From Norana najaformis (lineage: Eukaryota > Annelida > Clitellata > Crassiclitellata > Hormogastridae), in contig OZ029913.1 of NCBI GenBank assembly GCA_964023275.1, forward strand, positions 55,635,976 through 55,699,975: a stretch of 64,000 nucleotides of DNA, written 5' to 3'. Positions 33,749 to 43,985 of this stretch are shown one piece after another. How positions within the stretch are numbered: the first letter of the stretch is position 1; every line of letters starts with the position of its first letter. The position numbers and the translations under genes are program-made. Below the pieces are notes generated by a model. It had not been told where the DNA came from. It did not search any database and was given only the letters and a program-made list of their open reading frames with translations.

Positions 33749-33875
33749 GGGGACCTTAAATGGTTGGCGCCCATTGAAACGGGCAGCGGTGGTGAAGGAT
33801 CTCACCCGATAAATGCGTTGAAAATTGAGCAGAGTCGAGTCGATGCAGAAAAACGTGTACATTTACATTTACCCG
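33749..33875 (+). repeat. Dispersed 120-bp repeat, second copy
   Basis: GGGGACCTTAAATGG, GGCGCCCATTGAAACGGGC, GGTGGTGAAGGATCTCACCC, ending in AAAAACGTGTACATTTACAT. Confidence 0.85.
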
Positions 33876-34076
33876 TAAAGTGGGTGTAAACACGCCAGTG
33901 GCGCCACCTATCTGCTCGTCCAATTGCGATTCCGCAGAAGTCCTTATAGCCAAGTCTGCTTGTCCAATTGCTATTCCGCAGGAGCCCATATAGCCAAGTC
34001 TACGTTTCTCGTGATGCGCTGCGAACAGGCAAAGGCGTTCTCAGAAGGCGTGACTAAGAGTCGACGATGGTGATGC

Positions 34077-34135
34077 AGCAGCAGCAACAGCAGCAGCAGC
34101 AGCAGCAGCAGCGGAAGCAGCGGAAGCAGAGGCGG
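34077..34135 (+). repeat. CAG/CGG trinucleotide repeat
   Basis: CAGCAGCAGCAACAGCAGCAG-type tract changing to CGGAAGCAGCGG. It is not in a supported reading frame. Confidence 0.85.
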
Positions 34136-34638
34136 TCTGTAGGATTTGATTGTGATGTGGATGAGAGAGTCTGGAGGGCGCGTCCTCTTCCCCTTAATGT
34201 TTAGGCCGGTGGGCTTTTAGGCGTTTAAATGGTCGTCGTCTTCGTCGTCGTCGTTTCATTCTGCGTCGTAGAAACATAACTTAGGAGAATTAGAACGGAG
34301 AAAAACAGATTCATTCCCGTATATAAGTCGAGCGGAACAAAGACAGAGGAACGCCGCGCAACGAGAGGAACGTCGCAAAGACAGCGGAACATCACAAAGA
34401 TAACGGAACACCTCAAAGAAAATCGCAGACAACGGAACGAAGGACTTGGACTCAGAATTCACTTGAAGAATACTTAGGCTTAGGGTTGGTCTATTATACG
34501 GCTTCTTTAAACAGAATCACGCAGTAAAGTTAAAGGCCGATACGCCTAGTTTATTTACTTTTATACGCACCTTAGATATGGCGTAGGCTTACTAATTGCG
34601 TTGAACAATTAATTATTTTAAATTTAATTAAAAGAAGT

Positions 34639-35100
34639 TCGTTTAATTTATAGGTGGCAGTTTCTTTTTCACATCGTTCAATTGAGTGACCGCCTCAGTT
34701 ACCAGTTGGACCTACTAGATGATCCTCTTAGCAAAAGGAAACTATGATAGTAATGGCTTCTAACATAAGCTGGCATTCTAGACTGTCTTGTATCTGGCAT
34801 GTGTCTAGCTTTAATGTCTGGGGCTCTTACCCTATCTTGAGTCATGCGTGTCTTAGCGTGGCTATATTTAGGCCTAAAAATATCAGTCGACATCATGAAG
34901 TGTCTGATGAGATTGTGGCCCACGAACTTGTAATGTTTTGTCCAAAGGTTTTACCTTTGTTTACTAGAAATTATGTCAGTGGGCAGTTTAAGTTCGATAT
35001 TGCAAGAGCTTGTAGGCCAATGCCTTCAAATGGCTTGAATCTACGTTTTGCCGGAGCTGACATAAGACGCTTGTGAACATTCAGTTACAATGTATTCTGT

Positions 35101-35151
<51 letters not shown>

Positions 35152-35445
35152 ACAAGTTCGTGGGCCACAGTCTCATCAGACACTTTATGATGTCGGCTAA
35201 TATATTTTAGGCCTAAATATAGCCACGCTAAGACACGCATGACTCAAGATAGGGTAAGAGCCCCAGACATTAAAGCTAGACACATGCCAGATACAAGACA
35301 GTCTAGAATGCCAGCTTATGTTAGAAGCCATTACTATCATAGTTTCCTTTTGCTAAGAGGATCATCTAGTAGGTCCAACTGGTAACTGAGGCGGTCACTC
35401 AATTGAACGATGTGAAAAAGAAACTGCCACCTATAAATTAAACGA
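34639..35445. mobile_element. Large foldback element with ~296-bp inverted arms
   Basis: Left arm 34639-34934 begins TCGTTTAATTTATAGGTGGC; right arm 35149-35445 ends with its reverse complement. Arm identity is around 95% by eye, with differences clustered near AATATCAGTCGACATCATG. The 214-bp spacer holds a unique part and ends in (GAT)n. The 110-codon frame at 34744-35076 crosses arm and spacer and is probably not a gene. No target duplication was recognised. Confidence 0.85.
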
Positions 35446-35464
35446 GTTTACTATTATAGTTTCC

Positions 35465-35605
35465 TTTTGACGACGACGACGATGATGATGATGATCATCA
35501 TCATCATTATGATTTCATTTTGATGATGATGATGACGACGACGACGATGATGATCATCATCATTATTTCATTTTGATGATGATGATCATCATCATCATCA
35601 TTGCC
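35465..35605. repeat. Self-complementary (GAC)n(GAT)n(CAT)n microsatellite block
   Basis: Three successive GATGATGAT-GATCATCATCAT switches, two of them preceded by GACGACGAC and separated by TTTCATTTT. Each switch can fold on itself. Confidence 0.85.
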
Positions 35606-35779
35606 TTTTCCTTTGCATGCAACCTCAGCAACTCAGCACCTGTTCTTTATATCATTCCTATGTCTATATTCATCTGTTTTGAAGCCAAGCAGTGATTCCT
35701 GTCGGCGTCTATTTGAGGTGGATAAGAGTGGCATTATGCATGTTATCCAGTTGGGAAAAGTTGGCTTGCGCTTGAAGTG

Positions 35780-36060
35780 TTAACGCAGGTCTTTCACTCA
35801 GAACTGAAAACACTTCTCTTCCACAAATCCTATCCTGATTCTTCCTCTTCTCCTTATCTCACTTTCCGATTCAATTCCAAACACCATCCACCATAACTGT
35901 CTGACTGCCTGCCTGCCTGCCCAGTTCTTGGATCTAGACCTGGAACCGAACCCTTCCTGCCTATCGATTTTGCTTTGACTGAGCGCCTGTGAATAAGCTG
36001 GTTCCTGCGACATAGCTTTCGTTGAGCGATGTAGAAATCTCGAGCTTACGATTACGATTC
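35780..36060 (+). mobile_element. LINE 3' end (SNSKHHPP family), plus strand
   Basis: TCAGAACTGAAAACACTTCT, then a SNTIHHNC-type terminal peptide region, CTGCCTATCGATTTTGCTTTG, and GAGCGATGTAGAAATCTCGAGC with TTACGATTACGATTC. This is the cleanest copy of the family in the window. Confidence 0.8.
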
Positions 36061-36069
36061 AGTTTCTCG

Positions 36070-36690
36070 GGCTCGGCAGATAAAGACGGATGGCCATTGT
36101 CCGACTCTTTCATCTCCAATCGAATGAAAACTAAACTAATCTAATCACATGACTTCTATAGCGCCATAATTGTAATGACACGGCAATTGATGGTTGCTCA
36201 GCGAGGGTAGGTCCATTTATGGCTAACTTTATTAGAGCGTCGGGTAGTGGCACAAGAGTATCTTTCTGTGCCGAGGAAATTCGAAGAGTCGATAATTGGA
36301 ATTGCAGTAAAGCAGGATAACCAACAGACAGACTCTAAAGGTTGGGCTTTGCATCACGACTAAAACGCATTTCTCTGTCTTCAAGGATTGCACCTTTTAA
36401 CCGGACTGGTCCAGCATTTTGTCAAATGCATACTGATTTTAATTAAAAGAGACAAATGACTGATGCCTTATTCAAATTAGTCCCATATAGGCCCATGCAC
36501 GCCGTCGTCTGGCTTCGCCTCGTTGAAACGACACTCTGCATCAATCAATCTTCTGCCGTTGTGGCAAAAATTAAGATGTTCATTACGGCGGCGCTATAGA
36601 AATGTCCCTATTAGTTTAGTTCACAGCGTCACTCAAATTAAGAGATGCTCGGGAATTCAATGTCCTTGTGTCGATGTAGAAACTGGATCT
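36070..36690. other. Upstream flank of the LRRC14-like gene
   Basis: Contains ACTTCTATAGCGCCATAATTG at 36149, a reversed tail motif, and presumably the promoter or 5' UTR of the gene starting at 36696. A GCGGCGCTATAGAAATGTCC motif lies at about 36588. Confidence 0.35.
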
Positions 36691-36695
36691 GAAAA

Positions 36696-38374
36696 ATGGC
36701 GACGATGACGAATCCGATGTACGATGTTTCCTACGACCGGATGAATTTCAATTTCGACATCAAGGAACAGCGCCACCCGAAACACATCACGGAACGTGAC
36801 TTTATCTACCACCTGAAGAAGGACGAACGCGGATATCTCGTCTGCGAAAGGGACTCCAACAACGAACCCATGAAGTCACCACGGTATGTCGCAACATATG
36901 GCCGCCATGACGTAATGACGCACGTGACATGTATGTATGTATGTATGTATGCGTGTACCAAAGATGTTAATTCCCTTATTAACATCTTTGGTATGTACCA
37001 ATGTATGTATCAAGACATTTAATATAGCGCCTTTAGTGCCGTGAACTTCTATCTATTAGGCTTCTCTCGTGCTTAACCTGTCAGGCCGAATATTAATAAC
37101 CTGTTACTGAATTACATCAATGTGTTTAAGGTTTCACTTTTTATTATTAATTATTATTAATTAACAACTTCTTTAGCGCCGTTGTCTATTGCACAAGGCA
37201 TCAACCGATGGCGCAAAGTGACTATCATTAGTGATGCCTTGTGCATTATGATTACGGCGCTATAGAAGTTACTAGAATAGAATAGATTAGGTTGGACTGT
37301 ACTGGATTAGAGTGGATGGAACATACCAGGCATAGGATGGAATATCGGACATATTAGATTAGATTAGCTTATATTAGATTAGATTAGATTAGATTAGATT
37401 AGATTAGATGAGAGTGGAGTAGATTTGATTGGATTAGATTAGATGGGAGTGGAGTAGATTGGAGTGGAGTGGATCGGATCAGGTCAGATTAGAGTAGATT
37501 AGATTAGTATAGAATAGATTAGTATAGAATAGATTAGTATAGAAAAGATTAGTAAAGATTTGAAGACGTAGTGTGTTGATCTGTAGGAAGCTGCGAAGCA
37601 TCTGCGTAAACCGCCTCGTGAGCGACGCTGGTCTCCTTTCCCGGCTGAACTCGGAGCTGCTGCCGACGAACGTCTACCCGATGCTCTTGACGGAGGCCAT
37701 CTTCCTTCGAGAACCTCAGTCGATCGAGTGGATCGTCACCACTTGGCCGATGAAGGCCCTTCGCGTCTACGACGTCATTCCCCTTGAAGACTGCCTTGAG
37801 GACGACTACCTGACCTTGCCCTTCGAGGGCAACGAAGAGGTCAGTCTCGCCGACTGTTTCGTCCTTGGACTGCTCAAACTGAAGCCGGAGTCCAACCTCA
37901 AACTCGTCGACTTCACTCGATTCGACAAAGGTAAGCGAAGGAGACACAGAAATCAATGGGTCCCCAGGTGAATGGAAAACAGCGACAGTGCTATGTGCTC
38001 AATAATCGCGTAATAAGAGTTCCAGTGTTTAACGGCATCTTATGGCGTCAAAGGCGTTGACGTCGCCCTCCTCCTTTATCCAGGCTTGGGACTGGCACTA
38101 CCAGAAAAACGGCAATGGCGGAGTTTCAATAATTGCGTATATTATAGGCCTATATATATATATTTATATATCTTGTTGTAAGCCTTTCCTGATCTATTCC
38201 GCCTCTCCCCCTTTTCCTCTTGTCGCTGCCCTTGTCCTTTTTCCTGGCCAAGCGGAAAACAATTAATTTGCACTAAATTGACCGCCGACGACCGTCCATT
38301 CTAACTTTGTTAAAGGGACCAGGGGCCCCGATTACGCGACTTTTAGCCTTACATATATAAATATATGTATTAGC

Positions 38375-38410
<36 letters not shown>

Positions 38411-38889
38411 CCTTATATATATAAGGCTACAATGATGAAGGGCAGGAGAGGGCTAGGACTGGGAAAGGTTAAAGATGGAGAGGAGGAAGGGGAGGAAGTA
38501 GAGGAGAAGGTAGAGGGGGCGGGGCAGGGAGAGGAAGAAATGACGAGCAAAAGGAGATTTCCCCAGAAGGAACATCTTTCCGAACTAGTGCGCAGTTACT
38601 TAACTGTAGCATCTATTAAGAGGAGCTGCATGTAATAACTAGTAATGCTTAACTAAGACTGCAGGAGCAAAATGTATAATTAGACAATCTATAGACGCGG
38701 GTTGTAGTGGTATGGTCTGTGCCTCGTAACCGGAGAGTCGCGAGATCGAATCTGCCTCAAGCCACTGCGTAGCGACCTTGGACAAGTTGCTCACCCACAA
38801 TTGTCTGTGAGGAAGACAACGGGAAACCATCTCACTCATCTCATCCCCGGGTGGCATAAAGCCAATGGACCTGCCTTTGGGCAGAGAAC

Positions 38890-38970
<81 letters not shown>

Positions 38971-38971
38971 G

Positions 38972-39022
<51 letters not shown>

Positions 39023-42000
39023 AGACTGTTATCATTACTGACAAGGAGGACCAGACCTATTATCGGTGAAAGAGAATGAGGATGTGAGGTTACTCATAAG
39101 CCTAGGTATACTGTTTCGGAAATCGCAGCTATCACGTTTCCGGATTTTTAAAATTTCAGATCGAAAGCTGTGCAAGGAGTTGTGTCGTTTGCCGATTCTG
39201 TGGATGAAACCGGAGGATAGAACCGTTGAGAAAATCCACGCCTACATGTCAGAAACTCTCGGTAAAGTCTGTAAAAATAGTTGTATGTAGAATAGACCTC
39301 GATGCCAACGCTTAGTCCTAACAGTCGGCCTGTAATTGAGTGATTCTGACTGCAGTTTTTAGTTTAGAACATCGCCATCAAACTTAAATATGTGCTAGAA
39401 TAGAACAAACAGAACAGAACAGAACAGAACAGAATAGAACAGAACAGAACAGGAAAGAATAAAACAGAATAGAACAGAACAGAATAGAATAGAATCGCCT
39501 TAACAGAATAGAATCGCCTTAATTGATTACCATGTCAACAACCAGTGTATATAATTAACGATGATAAAAGACATAGCCCCGATTGCTATGCAATATTTCA
39601 GTATTTGGCTGCAGTTTTTCCAAGCATCTGGATGTAATGAATGATTTTTCGCTACAAGTATTCGTTCTGTAAGTTGGAAGAATGTTTTTTGATTGTTTTT
39701 TATAAAATCGTATGTAGTATTAGTAGGCCTAGCCACAGCGAAATCAGTATAGGCCTGTACATTGGATAAGAACTGCTTTGTTGATTAATGTAGAAGTCAC
39801 GAAAGACAAAGTCCAGTGTTTTCTTAACCGAATCTCAGCTGTCTACTCCAACATCGATTCCGAATTCAAACACGGGAATCAAATTGGTAATTAAAATCCA
39901 GTTGCTTAAATTCATTAATCTCTGCGATTTTCAACGTGCCTCTCACAAAAGCAACTTCGATCATCTAGATTCTGTTATCAGACTGTATTGCTACCAACGT
40001 ATTATCAGAGGCTTAGGCTCAAAGTATCTGGCATGATGATAAACCATGATGTATAAAACAGAAGAGATTACTTGATTCTAATATGGTCAATGCAGAATTT
40101 ACACGATGCCTCTGTTCACCCATGGCAGATAACTCCTTTGGCCATCAATGATTCATTAATGGCGAAGCATTCTTTCGTGCTTGATGTTATCCCTCAAGTA
40201 TTGTCCCAATAATCGCAATTATCACATCATTATTTAAGAGTTATTATCTTAATCTTGCAATCGTCGTTGTCGTCATCATCAGCATCGCCGTCGTCGTCAC
40301 CAAATTGTTTATTTTCATCGTTGCTCTGAAGACTGTCTCGGGTGGCTATTTCAAAGTGGAATTATTTCCTCAATTAATTCACACCACCCCCATGAGATGC
40401 ATTTCCCCCATACACTTCGCTTCTGGTCGCAGATCATTCTCATGCAGCAGGGAAGATCTGCGAATTTTTGTTTGGGCTCAACGTGTGTGTGGGAGCACAC
40501 CAGTGGTGACTTCTTTAGTTATCCGAACAGTGTTTGCTTACTGATGAACTTGCTGCTCCAAATTACTTTAGCATCATTTAGGCTAGTATATAGACAGCGC
40601 TTTTCTGCCTGCCTGCCTGACCCTTAGATCTTGACCTGGAACCGAATCTAACCTTACCTGCCTATCGATTTCGCTTTGTATGTATGTGTGTATGTATGTG
40701 TGTATCTGAACTTTTATAGAGCGCATTTTAGGAACCCCTCAAAAGCGCTGGGAACATGGCTGCCTACCGTCGCTTTGACCAAGCGACGATGAATAATCTG
40801 TTTCCCACGATTTAGCTTTCTTAGGGCGCTGCATAGATCTCGAGATTATGATTGTGAGGTAATTAAAAGGCTTCCAACCGCAGATCGAATCCAGCAATGT
40901 TTCTACATTGAACGAACGAACGAATGAATGAAAGAATCAATGAATAACTAAAAGAAACAATGTATCATCATCGCTTCATCGCAATTGTTGTTGTTTCTGC
41001 TGGTTGTGTTGTAGAACCGATAACGATCGTTCTCGACCTGCACATGAACATAGACGATGTGCCGATCGGACTGAGTCTTCAACAATACAGTCCCTTCAAG
41101 TTCTCCTGTCATCGTCTCTGGACAAAACCCATTCACGACGTCTACCTTCCGCTCAGCTGTCTCGGCCGAGTCCTCGACACCAATGCTAGTCTCTCTCTCT
41201 CTGTTTCTCTCCGCTCTTCTAGTCACCAGTCATTCGTTCGTTCGGTCATTCAGTCATTCATTATCCATTGATTCTTTTCTTCATTCATTGATTCTTTCAT
41301 TCATTCGTTCGTTCGTTCATTCGTTTGTTCATGCATTCAGTCATTCATTGATTCGTTGATTCTTTTGTTTGTTTATTCATTCAGTCGTTTCGTTAGTTTG
41401 TTCATTCGTTCATTCATTCATTCATTCATTCATTCAGTCAGTCAGTCAGTCAGTCACTCGATCAATCAATCAATCAATCAATCCGATAAGTGTTCGTTCG
41501 ACTATTTGTAAGGAGTAAAATAAATTTTAAGAATAAGTCGTGCATGAATAAGTCATCCTGCGATAAATATGTTGCATAGACTACTTTCTGTCGCCTAAGA
41601 GTTTTCAGTAAATCAGTCGACGGATCGATGAATCGATTAAGCCAACTTTGTAGTGCACGTGGTATTCTGCAGAGGATAACTCACCTGGAACACGAGGATG
41701 CGATGCTGTCCTACGAAGAATCAAAGATCGCCTCTCTGTTGGAAGCTCTGGGTTACTTTCCGAACCTCACTGCCCTCAGCCTACCCGACTGCATCAACGT
41801 CACAGCCAACCAGTCGCTCGCAGAGGACCTCAACAAGGCCCTCAAGTCCCTCAGACATCTCCAGCGCATCAACCTGAGCTACTGCAACCTCAAGGGCCGG
41901 CTGGGTGACGTTCTCGGAGGACTGAACCAGCGTATCGTCTACCTGAACCTCAAGGACTGTCGGCTGACCGAGGACGATCTCTTCTTCATCGTCACCTGGA

Positions 42001-42514
42001 GAAATCTGGCCGGTCTGAGGGAGCTGAACCTCAGCTGTAACAACCTCCAGCTGCTCGACCAGGTCGTCATTGTGATGCTCGAGAAGATGCCTCTCATCAC
42101 CTGCCTCTCGGTCTCCTTCTGTTCCCTCAGCATCCAGTCGCAGGTAAGCGCCCACCTGAGCCATCCAACAGATGCCAGGCTGTAGTCTGAAGATAGCATG
42201 CGTTGTACTTTGGGCAGAGAATTGTACAACAAGGAGTGGATCCGGAAATATGGCCTTTGAGATCACTGCGTTCGTCAGTTCAGGGAGATCTCGCAGTCCC
42301 TCTGGCTTTGCTATTGCTGGCCCTGCTTCCTGGAATGGCTTACCTGCCGACCTTCGACGGGAGGTTCTCTCCCTCTCAGTCTTCCTCTTCTGCAAGCGCT
42401 TGAAGACCGTATTATTGCCCAGTTCTGGGACGACGGGCCGGGAGCGCCTCCGATGAAGGGCCCTTTACAAGTTCTGATCACAATTTGAGTAAATCTCTAT
42501 TCCTCTTTATCTCC

Positions 42515-42581
<67 letters not shown>

Positions 42582-43178
42582 ACATTCTCTCTCTCATCCG
42601 CCATAGTACAGGGTTAGTATAATTTTCCTTTACTTGTGGCTATAGCAAGGTCGATGTCAACAGCCCTGGCAGCTTAAACACAGTTGATGCAAATATTTCT
42701 GCATTTATTATTATCATTGAGCGCCATTATCTAATGACTAAGCATCAATCGATGGCTCTTAGCAACTGTGAGTGAAGGATTTGCTCAAGGTCCCTGCAGA
42801 GTAACCGTCTCAGGACCATCACGACGAGGACGACCACCACCACAGCCATTCCACCGACTGGTGAATAACCACCTTTTATTTTTTACAGTGATCTTTTACT
42901 TGATCTTTCAGGTATTGATTGCTCGCGAGTGCAAGGAGTGCAGCCGCCTGAAGGTCTTGTGTATGCAGGGCTACACCCCTCCGCCAAGAGACGACATTCT
43001 CGAACTTCTGCTCATCTGTTCACAGATCCGGACCCTCCAGAAAGCCATTCTCTTTCCCGAAACCTACGCCTTTCCCGGTAACATCGAACAGGAGCGCGAA
43101 CTAAACAAATACCAGACAATGGCGCTCAGCTATCGGTTCATGGAAATGAAAGGAAGACATGACATCCAACTCGAATAG
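36696..43178 (+). CDS. LRRC14/PRAME-like leucine-rich-repeat protein, six exons
   Basis: Exons: 36696-36883, 37587-37930, 39160-39261, 41015 to about 41188, about 41617 or 41673 to 42143, and 42912-43178 (stop TAG). Phases match at every junction except that between exons 4 and 5, where donor and acceptor are unresolved. The product is roughly 525 residues. An N-terminal region (YDRMNFNFDIKEQRHPKHI) precedes KLRSICVNRL, a BC-box-like motif, and LLPTNVYPML, a Cul2-box-like motif. The block after it (IFLREPQSIEWIVTTWP) aligns in position with LRRC14. Five leucine-rich repeats follow: LTALSLPDC, LQRINLSYCNL, IVYLNLKDCRL, LRELNLSCNNL, ITCLSVSFCSL. The C-terminal exon reads VLIARECKECSRLKVLCMQG. 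Family members recruit substrates to Cullin-2/Elongin B-C ligases; LRRC14 is also reported as an NF-kB regulator. That function is inferred here. The start ATG 36696 is the first in a 63-codon opening exon. Confidence 0.8.
36956..36993. repeat. Perfect 16-bp hairpin in LRRC14-like intron 1
   Basis: TACCAAAGATGTTAAT at 36956-36971 pairs exactly with 36978-36993 across a 6-nt loop. It sits between two ATGTATGT tracts and before ATATAGCGCCTTTAG, a reversed tail motif. Confidence 0.92.
37140..37275. mobile_element. Inverted pair of SINE-like bodies
   Basis: AACTTCTTTAGCGCCG ... GCACAAGGCATCA and, inverted, TGATGCCTTGTGCATTATG ... ACGGCGCTATAGAAGTT face each other within 130 bp. The left copy is preceded by its ATTATTAATT tail. 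The body relates to 7110-7200. Confidence 0.75.
37325..37560 (+). repeat. (GATTA)n-derived repeat
   Basis: Degenerate pentanucleotide tract (ATTAGATTAGATTAG, GGAGTGGAGTAGATT, AGTATAGAATAGATT) that ends about 25 bases before the exon 2 acceptor of the LRRC14-like gene. Confidence 0.9.
38130..38430. repeat. AT dinucleotide tracts with palindromic flanks
   Basis: TATATA blocks at 38150-38170 and 38345-38430. The latter lies between TTAGCCTTACATATATAAATA and TATATATATAAGGCTACA, so it can fold into a long AT hairpin. In LRRC14-like intron 2. Confidence 0.8.
38700..39023 (+). mobile_element. tRNA-derived SINE with (CAT)n(CAG)n(CAT)n tail
   Basis: The head GTAGTGGTATGGTCTGTGCC and GAGATCGAATC (box B consensus GATCGAATC) indicates a pol III promoter. 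The body contains GACCTTGGACAAGTTGCTCA and GGCATAAAGCCAATGG, and it ends in a 130-bp CAT/CAG/CAT compound microsatellite. Plus strand, in LRRC14-like intron 2. The poly-His and poly-Met frames here are repeat artefacts. Confidence 0.8.
39395..39500 (+). repeat. (AGAAC)n pentanucleotide repeat
   Basis: AGAACAGAACAGAACAG with GAATA variants in LRRC14-like intron 3. Confidence 0.9.
39520..40590. other. LRRC14-like intron 3, nothing assigned
   Basis: AT-rich with GTC/ATC trinucleotides at 40262-40300. No exon is supported. Confidence 0.35.
40595..40865 (+). mobile_element. LINE 3' end with an internal CATA-type tail insertion
   Basis: GACCTGGAACCGAATCTAAC, CTGCCTATCGATTTCGCTTTG, then an interruption (GTATGTATGTGTGTATC ... 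ATAGAGCGCATTTTAGG), then GACCAAGCGACGATGAATAA and GGGCGCTGCATAGATCTCGAG. The interruption looks like another element's reversed tail inserted into the LINE 3' UTR. Confidence 0.65.
41225..41485 (+). repeat. Degenerate (ATTC)n, (AGTC)n, (AATC)n tetranucleotide tract
   Basis: About 260 bp of TTCATTCATTCGTTCGTTC, then CAGTCAGTCAGTCAGTCAG, then ATCAATCAATCAATC. It begins right after the 3' end of LRRC14-like exon 4, whose donor is hard to place because of an adjoining CTCTCT run. Confidence 0.9.
42220..42465 (+). mobile_element. LINE ORF2 C-terminal fragment in LRRC14-like intron 5
   Basis: The open frame reads SGFAIAGPASWNGLPADLR and SVFLFCKRLKTVLL, matching the A-x-P-x-x-W-N-x-L-P then F-x-x-x-LK signature of LINE reverse-transcriptase C-termini. 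No 3' tail family could be assigned. Confidence 0.7.
42518..42577 (+). repeat. (CT)n microsatellite
   Basis: About 29 uninterrupted CT units. Confidence 0.95.
42703..42800 (-). mobile_element. SINE body, minus strand, in LRRC14-like intron 5
   Basis: TTATTATTATCATTGAGCGCC, TAATGACTAAGCATCAATCG, GATGGCTCTTAGCAACTGTG and TGCTCAAGGTCCCTGCAG. Confidence 0.75.
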
Positions 43179-43260
43179 CCCCTGGTATCTTCCGCGGAAG
43201 GGTCCTCTCACACCCACGGTCGTGGCTTATTTCAGAGATTTAAATCTCGGGCTAGTGCAC

Positions 43261-43390
43261 GGGGACCTTAAATGGCGTGGCGCCCATTCAAAGGGGCAGC
43301 GGTGGTGAAGGATCTCACCCGATAAATTCATTGCAAAATGAGCAGGGTCGAGGCCATACGGTCGCTATATAAAACCTATACATTTACATT
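43261..43390 (+). repeat. Dispersed 120-bp repeat, third copy
   Basis: GGGGACCTTAAATGGCGTGG through GAGGCCATACGGTCGCTATA and a CATTTACATTTT tail. It is the longest intact copy and lies about 80 bp past the LRRC14-like stop codon, so it may be in the 3' UTR. Confidence 0.88.
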
Positions 43391-43399
43391 TTACGTTCT

Positions 43400-43842
43400 T
43401 TGGACTGACATTCGTCCCTTAGCCGCCTACCGTTACTAGCACGAGGCGAGTAGAGATGTGGGTAAACTTAACGTGGTTGTTAGAGGACCTCTTCGCGGAA
43501 GCTAAACGCAAGACCGTGTCTTAACAGCAATACATTGTGATATGTGAAGAATTCAACCCGGAATTGAAGAATTAGGCCTGGTGATTTCGTCTGACTGATT
43601 TTTCCAAAGCAAGTCTTTGAAGAGCAAGACCCCCTCCAGTCTTTCAGATTCTTTCTTCCTGTGTGTTATCGTCCTCGTTCATGGACCACCGGTCTGTGCA
43701 GAGATACTGATAGGTGGAAATCTGTTTCATCAGAACAATTCGACATTCGCACCAAAGACTACGGAACATGTTTTTCGTACCAGACATTCGACTAATAATA
43801 CGTGTAAATTGAAAATCATATTCTTAACTTTATTGGTCAGCC
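43400..43842. other. Intergenic, nothing assigned
   Basis: No supported exon or repeat. Confidence 0.35.
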
Positions 43843-43985
43843 ATAGCGTGCGGTACGATGGTCTGTCGGTAACGCGTTTGTCAGTGATCATGCGGTTGCA
43901 GATTCGACTCCGTGTAACGCCCCTGAGCAAGTTGTTTGCACACACCGTGCCTCTGCCACCAAGCAGTATAATTTGGTACCGGCGT
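43843..43985 (+). mobile_element. tRNA-derived SINE head
   Basis: GCGTGCGGTACGATGGTCTG and GTTGCAGATTCGACTCC (box B GATTCGACTC) mark a pol III promoter. CCCTGAGCAAGTTGTTTGCA follows, as in the SINE at 38700. Confidence 0.7.

Noticed and set aside
38700..38760. tRNA genes at 13.98, 38.7 and 43.85 kb
   Set aside because: Box B motifs are good, but no complete cloverleaf or acceptor stem forms and SINE bodies follow, so they are SINE heads.
38639..39079. Poly-His, poly-Met, poly-Asp and poly-Gln frames
   Set aside because: Translation of the CAT/CAG tail of a SINE.
41781..42395. 204-codon minus-strand frame over the LRRC14-like exon 5
   Set aside because: Antisense shadow of a coding exon; the plus strand has the leucine-rich repeats and correct splice sites.
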